The notes: generated from the letters alone by a model not told the origin. Shown: positions 22,050 through 34,339, counted from the stretch's first letter. The stretch is 64,000 bases of DNA from Diphasiastrum complanatum (GCA_029204225.1 CM055100.1:29156649-29220648); one strand, 5' to 3'. Made by a program: numbers and translations.

Positions 22050-25000
22050 TGGCTGATGAAAATCAGACAGATGGATCGAATTTGAAAAATTTCGATTCCG
22101 AGACAATAGTGGACTGGACCCATATCAGTCATTTTGTACTCATTGGCCAGCATGCATTTCGTTTCCTTCATCAAATTCAGATCGTTACTGAATAATAGTG
22201 TATCATCCACATAGAGAGTGATGATGATGAAAAAATTCGATACAGACTTGAAGTGGACATTCGAGTCTGCTGAGTTTGGAATGAAATCATTCTCAATAAG
22301 GAATGCATTTATTTTCTGGAACCAGACCCTGGATGATTGTTTCAGCCCATAGAGTGCCTTGTGAATTTTGCACACAAGGTGTTGCTTTCCACTCAGTTCG
22401 TATCTTTCTGGTTGTGACATAAAGATTTCCTCTTCAATGGTCTCGTTGAGGAAAGTGGTCTAGACATTCATTTGATGGACTTCAAGATCTACTGCAGCTA
22501 CAAAGGAGAGTAGCAAATGGATCGAAGCATGCTTGACAACTGGGCTAAAGGTCTCGGAATAGTCCAGATTTGGAATCTGGGAATAGCCTTTGGTGACCAG
22601 CCTGGCTTTGTACCGATTCAGCCTTCCTTCAGCATCATACTTTGCCTTGAATATCCCCTTGCATGGAATCAGATTTCTTCCCTTTGACAGCTCAGTGACT
22701 ATCCACGTTTGATTCTCTATCAGAGAATTGAATTCAGTGTCCATCGCTGCTTTTCATTGATCGGCATTAGGTGTAGACATCGCCTCCGAAACTGTATTTG
22801 GTTCCTGCACGAAGTAGCAGGCTGCATTGTCCATAAATCTGGATGGAGGCTGTCTTGGTCGATTTGATCTTCTTGGCTGAATTTTGACTCCCTGCTGTTC
22901 AAGCTCATTTTCGAGTTTGTATCGATTTTCTGATTTTCGATCCTAGAGTCTTTTTTGATACATGGATTGGAAATTTCTTCGATACCTGTATCAAAAATTT
23001 CCCAAGCTTTTTCCTTGTGATTGATAAATCGATCTTCCAAAAAAATGACAACTCTGCTCGTGAATGATTTTTCTGTTTCCAGATTGTAGAGTTTGTATGT
23101 CTTGTGGTCTGGGGAGTAGCCAACGAAAATCGATTTTGTGTTTTTGTCATCCAACTTCTTCTTGAGATCTTCATGGATCTGAGCATAAGCAACGCAGCCA
23201 AACACTCTGATATTCTTGAGTGATGGTTTCGATCATGTCCACACCTCATAAGGTGACTTGCCGTTCAGGGCTTTGGTGATGGATCGATTTTGTAGGTAGG
23301 CGGCTGTAGAAATAGCTTTTGCCCAAAATTTCTTCGGAAGAGAAGCATGGGCCAGCATGCTCTTGGCACTTTTAATGAGTGTCTGATTCTTCCGTTCAGT
23401 TACACCATTGGACCTGGCTCGTTGTGAATTGTTGATGTATTCTGTTGGCCTTGTAGCACTCCTTAAATTCGGTGGAGATAAATTATCCCCCTCCATCTAG
23501 ATATGCATAAGATTTGATCTTCCTCTGGGTCTGATTTTCTACAGACGCCTTGAACTGTGTGAAGAACTTGAATGCCTCTGATTTGTTCTTCAGAAAATAA
23601 GTTGTAGTCCTTTGAGAGAAGTCATCGATGAAGGTTAGGAGGTATAGAGCTCCCCCTTTGGAAGTAGTCCGCATCGGGCCACAGATGTCACTGTGTACAA
23701 GATCTAGCAGGCCTTTGGAAGTATGAACTGAGTCAGAAATGAAAGGACTTCTAGCATGCTTGCCGATTCTACAACTTTCACATGGAGAAGTTGGCTTGCT
23801 GACAGAAGGCAAATCTTGTACTAGTTTCTGAGTCGACATTTGTTGAGATACTATTGAAGTTCAAATGGCCTAGTCTGAAATGCCAAAGCATATCAGATGA
23901 TTCAGAAGTTGAGGTGTGAAGAGTTTGATTGTTGGAAGAATAACAGTGGTTGACTTCTTCTCCCGAAAGCTAAAACTTTCCGAGTTTTGTCAAGGATGGT
24001 GCAGCCGGTTGTATCGAATTCGACCCTCCGACCTGAATCAGTGATTCTGCTAACCGAGAGCAAATTCCTAGTCAGATTTGGTACGTGGAGACTTGACTTC
24101 ACCTTTCTAAAATTCGATTCTGACTGTTCTTTCACCTTAAATCGAATGTGATGAGTTGTCTCTTAGTTGCAGAATTCGAGAGTGGGTGAAGGATTTATAA
24201 TCTTTGAACCAGTCTTGATGGTGAGTCATGTGTTGAGTTGCTCCAGAATCGAGATACCAGAAATCGATATTATGTTGTTCTCCCGATATCCTGCTGTTCT
24301 CCGACCTTGGTCATAAAGGCTGCTTCATCTTCCTCTTGTTGTTGAATCGAAAAACTGATTGAGGCAGAATTCGCTTGTTGTTTGAACTGTTTCTTCTTCT
24401 CATTGTTGAATTTTAAAGTTCTGCAGTTCTTGATCTCATGTCCAGTTCTTGCAGTATCTGCAAAAAAGTTTCTACTTTAGTTGGAAAGATGAAGAGTTCA
24501 AATTCGACCATGAGCCTGAATTCGACCCTGAGCCAAAATTCGAGCCTGAGTCAAAATTTGATCTTGACTGCATATTGTTCTTCTTTTTGGATTTGAACTT
24601 TTAATTTTTGAAATATAGAGCTTGAGGATCCGATCTTGTGCCTGAGGAGGTTGCAAATCTTCTGGCCTCCTCTTGTTGAAGTAATGAGATCACTCTTGAA
24701 CATGTGATCTTCTCCTGGATCGAAATTGCTAGGACCCAATTTTCATAGGCCTCAAGAAGACTTGATAATAGAGTCATAACAACATCGGTATCTTCAATGA
24801 TTGAGCCAGTTGCAGTTATCTGTTCCATAAGATTTTGAAAGGTGTTGATATGGCTCGAAACACTTGCTGCTTCAGACATTCTCAGGGTTAAGAATTTCTT
24901 CCTCAAATGGAGTTCGGAGGAGACGTCCATGATATCGTAAAGTGTTGCTAGGATGTCCCATGCATCCTTAGCATTTGAGCAGCTCTTATGTGACTGATTT

Positions 25001-25334
25001 GATTGTCTTTGATGTTAAGAGTGATCATGGCAAAAGCCTTGGCAACTTTCAGCCTCCATTTGGTGATAGTGGCTGCATCACCTTCAGGTTTAACTTCTGT
25101 GCCATCAACAATGTCCCACAGTTCCTTGGCTAGTAGTATGACCTTCATTTTGAATTTCCAGAGATGGCAGTTTCTCTCATCAAGTTTGTCGATTAGAGAA
25201 GAACTAGTAGATGAATCTATTCTGTTGAGCGAGATCGTTGGTAGAAACAACGATTTCGAGATACTGTTGGTTGCACGCTTGCTAGAACAACATCTTGATA
25301 AAAACAACACTTGATAATCCGCAATGAAATGCAT
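22050..25334 (-). pseudogene. Copia D gag-pol, broken
   Basis: Gag shows SSSLIDKLDERNCHLWKFKM and ELHLRKKFLTLRMSEAASVS. The protease reads FWYLDSGATQHMTHHQDWF at about 24200-24280. Integrase shows CESCRIGKHARSPF, VHSDICGP and LTFIDDFSQ. RT shows KARLVTKGYSQ, ALYGLKQSSRVWF and TLYVDDTLLF. Stops occur in gag, protease and integrase, so it is inactive. The same family supplies the scraps at 9.8, 45.4 and possibly 62.0 kb. Confidence 0.85.
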
Positions 25335-25361
25335 ATTACCGAACTGCCCGCTCTGATACCA

Positions 25362-25955
25362 TGTCGAAAATCGAGAGGTTAGTCAGTGGAAGCTCGAACG
25401 GGTGCGTGTAGGATTGGAAATGCCACAAACAACAGCAGAATATTCAAATTGAATGATTCAGACAAATGCACAATGAAACGATACAGTAGTAGGACTGAAA
25501 ATTTGCACTCTGATTAATATCAAACAGTGAGTACAATGCTTGAAGTGATAACTTCAACTTACAATCGTTGAGAGATATAACTCTGGTTCCAGAAAACTCG
25601 AATAATCAGAAGAAGTTTTCTGATGAAGATTCTAAGATTGATATCCTACAAAATATCTACAACTACCTTTTGTTGCAGTTATTACAACCGCCTCATTACA
25701 ATTAATGCATGTACAAAGTGGACGGACTGTCAACGCGAAGTCGTTGGGTCGACAGTGTCGAAATTTACAAGTATCAAAAAGTGTACAATGACTCAAAAAA
25801 TATACAATTTTTTGAGTCGATCCGGTATCAAAATATCTTGGAAAATTCGATCCTGAATTTTTTGATCCTCTGCTCAAAAATTGCGAGCCTTTTGTTTTGG
25901 TTTTTCAGGATGCTCATTATTGAATGGATTTGAGGCCGAGCATCGAATTCCAACA
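25362..25955 (-). repeat. 5' LTR of copia D
   Basis: 594 bp with TG...CA ends and the Met-tRNA primer site immediately inside. No partner LTR is present in the window. Confidence 0.8.
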
Positions 25956-27850
25956 AAGATGGTAATCAATTTTCTCGAATTTGTTATTTACTCATAATAC
26001 ACTAAGATCACAACAACATAATTACCTACTATTACCGATGCTATTATCTTTCTATACAATCCTAAGAAAATATTGGATGTAAAATTAAAGAGACCTCAAC
26101 ATGGCATAAAAATTTATAAAGTTTTTATTGATTGAAAAGATCTAAATGAAATAAAATGCAACATGGAAAAAACAATAAATTTTTGAAAGATATTCTAATC
26201 TTTTGAGCCAAGAATCAAACATTGAGGACAATGTTCAAGATGTGTTGGGGATAGCTATGGACAATAATTGACCTTCAAAAATTTTACATAGCCTGCCTCT
26301 TGGTTCCTAATAGCAATGATATCAAACGCTCGGTATCCCAAGTATCCAATACTTATTATTATGGGGCTTAATAATATTACTGTCATTGTAGGCCTAAAAT
26401 GTCTATTAAGACATTTGATGCAATTCTTAAAGGCACCCTTCGGGTCCTTCCACTTTTGGGGCCCCCTTCTTCTCCTCTAACTTGGTTGACACATGACAAT
26501 AAAGAAATGTCCCGAGCAATTTTCTACGGTTCGCATGCCTCAAGTATGCTAAGTATTGCTTGTCATAGTTATTCACAACCAACTTAACTGAAAAGGATGC
26601 AACTCTTAAGCAAAAAACAGCCCTCGCAAATTATACACCCAGTTGACCCTATTGGATTCAAAGTTTCTGCAGAATTCTACTAATTTTCAAAATCTTCAAG
26701 TTTCGCGAAGATTTTTTAGGCTAGTTTATTTTTTGTGGTTTTGCTATTTTGATGTTTTTTCCTTTGTAGTCTACAAGGTACCTTGGTAGAAGGTAGTCAT
26801 ATTTTCACTTTCTATTGATGATTAACGCACAATGGAGAGATAGGGAATGGAGAGCATGAGGGAAACATTATCATTATAATCCACATTGAGAACATTGTGC
26901 AGATACAGGATGGCTCTGGTGACAAGAAGGCATTGACCAGGGTGGCTAATCGTTTGAATACATGAGAGGGTGGCCTTGATGGTAATTATGTTGTGAGGCA
27001 TGGCATGGTAGTTGTTGCTATAATTCTTCAATCTAAGCATAACAGATTAGTTATTTGATTGAACAAGTCGCACATGTATGCAAATAAGAAAATCTAGCTA
27101 AAAGAGCAGGCTTTTGTCTAATCGATTTGAATTTTCAAGTTTACATTACAAAGTGGTCCCAAAAACTCCTCTTGAAATTGGATGTAATTCACTAGAGGTC
27201 CAATTTGGATAAATGTCCAAACTTGACCTCATCGTCTTGATACAAGCAAAGTACATAGATGTCCAAGAAAGTCCAGTCAATATTTTCATACAAGGTCCAA
27301 TTGTAATCTTTCTCGAATAAAAAGTCATTCCATTGTTAGCAACATACATCTAGGAGTCCATAAATTGCAACACATTCATCCTTGGATAACTCAACTAGAT
27401 TGAGAAATAGACTCCCAATTTGGGAGACTTCAAGTTCAAAGCGGAAATGGGAGTGCCAGACTGAAATTTTATCTTGAAGCTAGGCATGTACAACATATGC
27501 CCAGATAATTCTTCTCAGATTTCTATTCTAAATTTAACTTAACAGAGTAGATTTCTTTCGTTAATCAGAAATTTACACAATACAACAGTTGCCCAGATCA
27601 TCGCTCTCTCCTATTTTGACATAAATTATTACAAATATAAACATGAAATATGTAGAGGCGTTTTACCATTATCTTTTTCTTCAAGTTTGAGTATTGTTCA
27701 CGGGATTCTTGCTTGTTTGTTAATAGCAATGTAGCTCTGGTCTGCAGAAGCTTTTAAGTTGGTACTGCTGTGACATTTCTGAAGCATAGTCAGGTCATGA
27801 GGATGATTCTTTCATTCACTAAAAAGCCTTTGTATGTGGGCCTCTTTGGA
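25956..27850. other. No recognised gene; 3' flank of the C2 gene
   Basis: This follows the stop codon of the C2-domain gene on the minus strand and would include its 3' UTR. No clear polyadenylation site or coding stretch was identified. Confidence 0.4.
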
Positions 27851-27981
27851 CTAAGGCATGCTACTTTCAGCTGCCATGTGCAATAGTTTACCAGATGGAG
27901 AAGGCTTGAACTTGATAGCCACTTCCAGTGCACCAACAACAGCTCCTTTCCTTGACAGTAAATTCAACCACCCCTTAACTC
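27851..27981 (-). CDS. C2-domain protein, last exon
   Basis: It starts after a TTCTCAG acceptor with two bases that complete the Gly codon left by the previous exon. It reads VKGWLNLLSRKGAVVGALEV and AIKFKP, then ends in SMP and a TAG stop. GWLNL...VGALEVAIKF is the typical final pair of strands of a C2 domain. Phase agreement across the junction supports the join. Confidence 0.8.
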
Positions 27982-28165
27982 CTGAGAATGTATCTCAGAG
28001 ACATGCAGATTAGATTCATCAAAGCATTCTATTTGTACAACCAAGAAAAAACTCTTCAAATCCGGTTATCAAAGTAAGACAAAATAAGACCAAACCAGAA
28101 AATGTAACTTCATTGTAAATCCGAGCTAGAGTGCTCCAGAGGCTTTGCATAGCTAAGATCTTCAC

Positions 28166-28361
28166 CTGTTTCTGATAACAAAGTTTCACAAGGTGCTGTT
28201 GCAGTTGCTAGCCAAATGTCCCTGTTAACTGACATTTCAGAGGCAGCAAGGGGGAAAACTTCAAAGCTCATGCAGGATGTCCTTAGTTCTTTGTAAACTG
28301 TGGCATTGAGCGATAAGACCAATGCCGTTCTCCAGCCATAGAGAGGTGAGAAGCTTTGAGC
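28166..28361 (-). CDS. C2-domain protein, penultimate exon
   Basis: It runs from an ATCCAG acceptor to a GAAACAG/GTGAAG donor, 65 codons plus one base. It reads AQSFSPLYGWRTALVLSLN, then LRTSCMSFEVFPL and DIWLATATAPCETLLSET. This is the middle of a C2 domain: the 'FsP.w' strand, the FEV strand and the 'lG.a..pL..ll' strand. It is in phase with both neighbours. Confidence 0.82.
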
Positions 28362-28525
28362 CTGGATGATTAAGAGAACTACACTTCAGAGCTAAACACA
28401 ATTTCATGCCTTCCATGAAAATTTGAATGCTGAACATCATGATTGAAGTAGCACCACGCCGCCTTTACAAAGTCAGGATGCCAACGGTAAACCAGCGTAA
28501 GAAAAAAGTTAGCAGTAACTTAGAC

Positions 28526-28669
28526 CTTGCAAGGAGTGATGAATGGTGCATATAAAAGCTCAAGCTCCCTATTTGTTGGGAATAACGAAAACCGCACATA
28601 TGATTTGATCCCCCAATGCAAATATGGAGCAAACCCAGGATGTGTTGAAAGAAGCTCATGCGCTGCATC
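28526..28669 (-). CDS. C2-domain protein, exon after a CT-repeat acceptor
   Basis: 48 codons in phase 0 read DAAHELLSTHPGFAPYLHWG, IKSYVRFSLF and end APFITPCK. YVRFSLF and the TP/TPC end fit the second and third strands of a C2 domain. The acceptor TGCAG directly follows a long (CT)n tract, so the microsatellite itself serves as the polypyrimidine tract. Confidence 0.82.
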
Positions 28670-28670
28670 C

Positions 28671-28671
<1 letters not shown>

Positions 28672-28711
<40 letters not shown>
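28672..28711. repeat. (GA)n tract forming a splice-acceptor pyrimidine tract
   Basis: About 19 GA units on the plus strand, which is CT on the coding strand, ending 3 bp before the exon acceptor at 28669. Confidence 0.9.
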
Positions 28712-28714
<3 letters not shown>

Positions 28715-30289
28715 AGGTGGTGAGAAGTATCACTCTTGCCATTGCTATCACACTCTTTACAAACTCAAGGTAGAAACTCTCAAGGTAGAATAACTACCAA
28801 GTGCTGCTCTTGAAATATTTAGCTGGCGATTGGTAAATCAAATCTCCTTTCAAGAAAAGCTTAAAAGTGCATTTGCTCTGAAATCTTGATCATTCTTTTT
28901 TAACACAACTGAGAAAAGGTCTGTGAACCAGGAGTTCATTTGTACATCTTTAAATACGTCTACAAAAATCAAATCATTTTGCATTTTTGCACAACAATCA
29001 GTCAAATATCAAAGAGAATGTGATCATGATATTGACTTTTTGGCAAATCTTAGTTGTAACCTTAGAAACCCGTTCCGACCCTTTTGGGCCGGAACGTACT
29101 GGGTCAGAACTTTTTTTTTAAATGTAAAAAAAACAGGTCCTGGAATGCTCCAACAATTTCACTTAATGAGAATCTCCAACTGCAGTGGCCACGTTGATTC
29201 CAAGCGCATCTGTATACTGACATTGATTCCAAGCGCATCTGTATCCTGACATTGAGTATTCATAGCTTGTGAATCATAAATGATTGACCATCTGCATGAT
29301 ATTATTTCACATGAACAAAAACGTACCTCCTAGAGATGCCTGCTCCGGCCCCTGCATACGAACCATCTACTACTGGATGTTGGATCAATCTGGTCTACTG
29401 GATGGCTGAAGTCAGTATCACTGTTTTTTTCCTTGTTAAAAAAATACGTATTTAAAAAAAAAATTGGTCAAGTTCCAGAGTGGAATGCATTCCGTTCCAG
29501 AACGGCGGGCAATTATGAAATGAATTTCCACAAGGATCACATGCAAATGAACCAGACTAGAAAACTCATTTTTATATTTTCAGTGTGTTAGGAAGCCTCA
29601 AATCCACTGGTGATACTAGACATTGAGTACCGCTCGGTACTTACATTTCTTTACAGCACAGAAGCACATTCCTTCCCTTCACCGCACCACCAGAAGCTAA
29701 CGCATGGAACATGAGGAAGTGATGTATGTCACTGGTTTAACTAGCAGCTCAGTAGATCATATCTGGGCAAACGTCTTCCCCTATAACACCAGCACTAAAA
29801 CCTTGCAGGTGCCAACTCTGATTCTAAAGAAGGGGACAAGTGTATTGGTGATGACAAACAAACAATATTAAGGACAACATAGATGTAGCACCTTCATAAA
29901 TGAATATTGGCATTTGAACAACCAGGATACTTCTACTAAAGACAGCAGAAACCTACTTCATATGTTGTATTGGCCCATACACTCTTATTACCTGATGTTT
30001 AATGATGTAAATGTTCAACACATTTTCAGCTAGAAATCAGTTGTCCTCACCTGTTGACACAACATAAACTTGTTTTAATATAAAAGCTAACAAATTTATC
30101 GCAGACATCCGATTATAGCTATGTCACCAACCGCTCTTTGGATGAGGCATAAGCAGCATGCTCCACATGGTTAATATAGATCTTTGTTATTTCCTTTGAC
30201 TTTATTCGATAGTGGATCTTAAAGTGACCAAATGATCAATATTGGAATGCATTTTTCAAAATTCAGCTTGCTCTTTTGCACATTGGTAC
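28712..30289 (-). other. Intron of the C2 gene, right of the exon at 28526
   Basis: Apart from a possible short element at 29083-29515, no coding or repeat signal is seen. The intron continues to the exon at 34340. Confidence 0.5.
29083..29515. repeat. MITE-like stretch, poly-T/poly-A family copy 2
   Basis: It begins CCCGTTCCGACCC, contains GAAC(T)9AAATGT(A)8CAGGTCC as in the copy at 6655, and ends near CCGTTCCAGAACGGCGGG. The end words are rough inverted matches. The boundaries are approximate. Confidence 0.4.
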
Positions 30290-30679
30290 ATGGTACAATC
30301 CGGAAACCATTAGGTGCCGATCATCACAAGAACGGACGCTCATGATTCACCTTGCCATAGGACCCAACCCAAATCCACCCTCCATGCCCTAGTCCTGAGA
30401 CTTGGAATCAAGCAAGATCCGACATCCAACGCTAATGATGCCCCCTACAACCACCAGCACCTTCAGCTGTCACCCACCCCGAATAGCTCTATCCTTCCTA
30501 TGCACATGCACACTGCCATCCACCTTCTCCTAGGTAGATAGAATGAATGATTGAAGGTCCTCCCTCCCAATCTATACTAATAGGGTAGGAGTCTCCATGC
30601 CAAGTACATAGCCCTGGCACACATGCGGTCTAGGAGTCATTGGTCAACTACCTAATGTCCAGTTTCAAGTAGGGGTGGG

Positions 30680-31143
30680 TGTTAGAAATTAATGTTTATT
30701 TGACACCCCTTAATGATAGTTTGGCCATGCCTGCGTGCTATTTTTAGGGGCCATTACTATTTATAGTAAGTCATATTTTAGGGTCATTACTATTTATAGT
30801 AAATTCGTTTTTTAATCATGCATGTAGGTGGGTGCACTACTACTAGAATAGGATTTGCTTTTATCACTTAGAAACTCATCTTGGGTGTTTACCCAATATA
30901 GGTAGTAACTATAGCAATTAGCTTTTTGTCTTTTGCTATTTACTTTAGGCTCATTAGCTTTTATCAATCATTAGAGAAACTATTTAAGAAGGCTGGCGCC
31001 CCACCACAATTATTCCATTCAATTCAATGAGCTAGAGCAATTGCTCAATTCTCCTATGATCTGAATTCTCTCTATGAATGGTTTTGTGTGAGTGCTAGTA
31101 GGGCTAGTAACTCCATCTAGAATTTGTATCACAAATTCTGACA
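30680..31143 (+). mobile_element. Solo LTR (464 bp) with GTGGG target duplication
   Basis: It starts TGTTAGAAATTAATG and ends TTCTGACA. It is flanked by GTGGG at 30675-30679 and 31144-31148. Removing it rejoins GGTGGGACCCAAGG, which matches the uninterrupted LTR at 35606-35620. Its first 15 bases equal the start of the copia A 3' LTR at 53263, so it may be a related copia family. It sits in an intron of the C2 gene. Confidence 0.9.
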
Positions 31144-31226
31144 GTGGGACCCAAGGATCCCTAAGATTCCCTCCCCTTTACAAGGCTTTTCTATTAAGGA
31201 AGAAAATCTGAATATCTTTGTTTAAA

Positions 31227-31248
31227 CCCCCCCCCCCCCCCCCCCCCT
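31227..31248. repeat. Poly-C run (22 bp)
   Basis: An uninterrupted run of C between the gypsy LTR end and the integrase fragment. Its length may be an assembly estimate. Confidence 0.9.
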
Positions 31249-31322
31249 AAGATCCTATCGTAGCCTGACTTTACTGGGATAGAACTCGTTCATCACAACA
31301 TAAACAACTTTTCCACGAAAAG

Positions 31323-31550
31323 CTATGCAAAATCAGAAGCTTTGACAATTATCTTTGTTGGAATGAATTGCACCATGTTGGTTAGTTTGTCAACTATTAC
31401 TTGCTTCCTCATCCAAGGAATTCCAACCACAAAATCCATAAAAACACTTTCGGATTTTCTTTCAGGAATTTGCAATGGAAGTAACAAGCCAGCTGCCTTA
31501 AGTCTTTCAGCTTTATGTACTTGCCATTTCGATGATGTGATCCAGATCAC
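31323..31550 (-). pseudogene. Gypsy integrase fragment
   Basis: It reads AAGLLLPLQIPERKSESVFM, then DFVVGIPW and VDKLTNMVQFIPTK. MDFVVGIP and VD.LT....FIPTK are the start of the gypsy integrase core, including the first catalytic Asp. It shares VQFIPTK.IVK with the fragment at 34544-35195, so both belong to one family. Confidence 0.85.
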
Positions 31551-32204
31551 GAAAGCTTATGATTCCACAGTGGTGTCATCAAGGAAGCAGTTTTAGGCAA
31601 ATCCATTGGCACTCAAAAAGAAAGGCAAGAAGTGAGTTCGTGAGAGAAATATTTTGACGACCTTGATCAAATGGCGACAGAGACCCAACAAAAGAAACAT
31701 GTCCTGAAAGAAGATTAAGATGGTGAATTTATGTAATATTTGCAACAAGCCTAGACAAGTGATGAAATTCTACCCAAAGTGAAAGAAACTTGCCACTCAA
31801 GTCATTGAGATGCCAGGTAGTAAAGGTACAAAACTGGAAAATAATTTAAATTGTGAATGTGATTGTTCCTTCGATACTTCTTCTTTTTCGGATAATGATT
31901 TATTTTGTTTAGAAGCCACAACAAAAAAATTAACTTAGTATTTTAGTGGCCAATGGATCAATTCACAATATCATAATATTCTCATCTTGTGCAAAAACTT
32001 AGCCTTGAAACTGGAGCCGACAATCATAGATATAAAGTAGACCTAGCTTTAGGAGCCAAATTGGAGACTTGGGACGTCAGAGTATCAAATCTCTCAATAT
32101 TGATATCTAAATAGTTTTGAATTTTTTAAAATTGTCTCATGGTTAACCACCTTCTAGGTCAATACACCACAAGATAGAGTTAATTCCAGGTAGTCAAGTT
32201 ATCT

Positions 32205-32345
32205 CCAAACAACCTCGATTGCGTTACACAACTTAGGCAAAGGAGTTATTTGTTGTGATTCATGCACAAAAAACCTGGAGAAAAAACCTGGAGATACTAC
32301 TTGTATGGTACTAAATTTATAGTGTATACAGATCACCATTGGTCT
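32205..32345 (+). pseudogene. Gypsy RNase H scrap
   Basis: Across two frames it reads YTT.AKELFVVIHAQKTW and YYLYGTKFIVYTDHHW. YT..E..lva...al..WR.YL.G..F...TDH is the RNase H motif of gypsy elements. It lies on the plus strand, opposite to the adjacent integrase fragment. Confidence 0.7.
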
Positions 32346-32371
32346 TCCCAGCTCTTTAACAAGCTTGAATC

Positions 32372-32800
32372 ATGTTTGTGAGCAATGTGCTTTATTCTTG
32401 TATAGATGATGCTATGCAAGTGGATGGATGTTTTCATGGAATAGATGCAACTAATGGATCTGGAAAACAGGTTTTTTTCAATGACTTTGATGGTCAAGTT
32501 GATGATCCAGAGGTTGATATCAAAGGGCTTCAACAACATGAAAGAAAAGATGGCAATTTGGGGCTAGTCAAGAGCATCAAAGGAGAGTCAATTGGCAAAG
32601 ATGTTATGGATCCATTTTTGTAGGTTATTTAAGACTCAAGTAAGATCAAAGGAGCAGCAAGGAAGTGTTGTTCAAATATACTTTACTTGTTCTATCTCAT
32701 GTTTGAGCGGTTGGGATCCTAACATGCGTAACCCATTAATCTCCAACCAGCTACTAAGTTTATGTTTTACTATGCTTGCCCAAAATATTGCCAAGAATTG
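32372..32800 (+). mobile_element. Scrap sharing sequence with element G
   Basis: The stretch around 32640-32710 (AAGGAGCAGCAAGGAAGTG and TATCTCATGTTTGAGC) matches 53840-53910 in element G with few changes. The open frame before it (32372-32623) is of unknown kind. Confidence 0.55.
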
Positions 32801-34035
32801 ACCAATCCTAGCTATCCTATAGTGAGAAGAATTAATAACCACTTCTAGATAACAAAACAATTATACTAAGTGACTATGACTATGTCAAGACAATCTTCAT
32901 AGAAGCTCGTTCCTGATTTTTCTTAGGAACGGGTACGGCACCATTTCTTAGAAACAAGGTTTTTAACAACTATAATAGGGGCTATAACAAGGGGTTTTCT
33001 TTTTTTCTTTTTCTTTTTTTTTGGGGGGGGGGGGGACCTAAGAAACCATTCCTTCGGTTCCTTAGGAGTGGTTTCATTCCATTGTATTTCTTGGGAACTA
33101 TGGCCTGATTGAACAAACCCATGATAAAAGGAACATTCTGAAGTATTCAGCTTGCAACTCAATATCTTGGGCTTTGCCATTAGAAGAGTTAGAAGTCCAA
33201 TTTCTGATTCTACTTTTGTGAAAAAACACCTATGTGCGTGACTAGTTGGTGGAATATCCATAACACCTTCCAGCTGATAAAACTATTTGGTGTAGACGAA
33301 ATTTGAATCATGAATCCGGTTGAAAGTTATTTGCATGTGTTCTGGGACTGCGAGGTAGATTATTCCAAAAGCTCTTAAATCCAATTTCCTCATATCCAAA
33401 AGCCAATCTTGCTGGCTATGAACAAAGCTATTTGTAAGCATGAATAGCATCCCCAATGCTACCACATTGTTTTCACTCTTTGCCTTCTTTGACAAAGCGA
33501 GGATTTTCAAGAAAAGATATTTTCCACTTTGAACTTTATTGATTTGATAGGATTTTTCTACACTTTCAAATATTGACGTGTAGAAACTCACAAAATTTGC
33601 TAGTGACATAGTTGCATGGTAGAGCGTCCTTCAAATGAGCCTATTAACATTCTTTTAATGGGATGGAAATCTAAATTTCTGGCTCAAATTTTTAATATTT
33701 TGATATAGGGATTTCACAGGGCACATTTAGCTCCAAAGGAATATGATTATAATCCAACTTCAAAAGGAGAGGTCCAACAGTCGTATTTCCAATCAGCCCA
33801 GCTATACTGAGGCGACGGCATAGTCAGACCTAGTGCGTTTCATAAACAAGCAGGTAGAGCCACTTGAGGAAGGCCATTTATGCAGCCACAAAGATTGAGT
33901 AGTTCCTTACGAAAGTTGGTGATGCCGTTGTTGGCATCCATATAGCCTGTCTATAATCTAAAACTTTCAAAAGATGTCCTCTCCAACCAAAGAGGACCAT
34001 CGCTCCCTTTGTAAAAAAGGGCTTGTAACTTTATG
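32801..34035. other. Intron sequence with unexplained open frames
   Basis: A 13-bp G run lies at about 33024-33036 beside a T/C-rich run, with AGGAACGG/CCGTTCCT-like words around it. Minus-strand frames at 32923-33261 and 33283-33609 (108 residues) match nothing I recognise. Confidence 0.35.
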
Positions 34036-34104
34036 GTGTGAGAGAGAGAGAGAGAGAAATAGAGAGAGATTATTAATGTCTGTCCAGTGCCCGTGGGTAC
34101 AAAG

Positions 34105-34171
<67 letters not shown>
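34036..34171. repeat. (GA)n microsatellite, two blocks
   Basis: A short block at 34039-34069 and a longer pure block at 34106-34171 are each preceded or followed by a similar TTTATTATGTCTNTCCAGT word, which suggests a local duplication. Confidence 0.9.
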
Positions 34172-34174
<3 letters not shown>

Positions 34175-34339
34175 ATTATGTCTATCCAGTCCGTGGGCAC
34201 AAAAGACAAAAGTACAGTACGTATAAAAAGGAGCAATGCCCATTGCAATCTTCTCTATGCTTGCAATGTGATTCACATGTGCGACAGGCAGAGACATCAA
34301 CAAACCATGTAGACAATATCCACAAGGTATAAAAATAAC

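Larger units (their letters stand above)
22040..25955 (-). mobile_element. Ty1/copia element D, 5' LTR to RT
   Basis: Minus orientation. The 5' LTR is 25362-25955 (TGTTGGAATTCG...TTCGACA) and the TGGTATCAGAGC primer site is at 25350-25361. Gag, protease, integrase and RT follow. The element stops inside RT at ISQQMYL, where scrap E begins. RNase H and the 3' LTR are missing. Confidence 0.88.
30290..32345 (-). mobile_element. Ty3/gypsy remnant I2 with interrupted 3' LTR
   Basis: An LTR-like region (30290-30679 and 31144-31165) aligns with the LTR at 35197-35636 and is split by a solo LTR. An integrase fragment on the minus strand (31323-31550) follows in the order expected for a minus-oriented element. 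A plus-strand gag-like piece and RNase H piece (about 31700-32345) do not fit that order, so the interior is rearranged or comes from another insertion. Confidence 0.7.

Noticed and set aside
33283-33609. 108-residue minus frame as a host exon
   Set aside because: No recognisable motif and no paired splice sites; kept as unexplained intron sequence.
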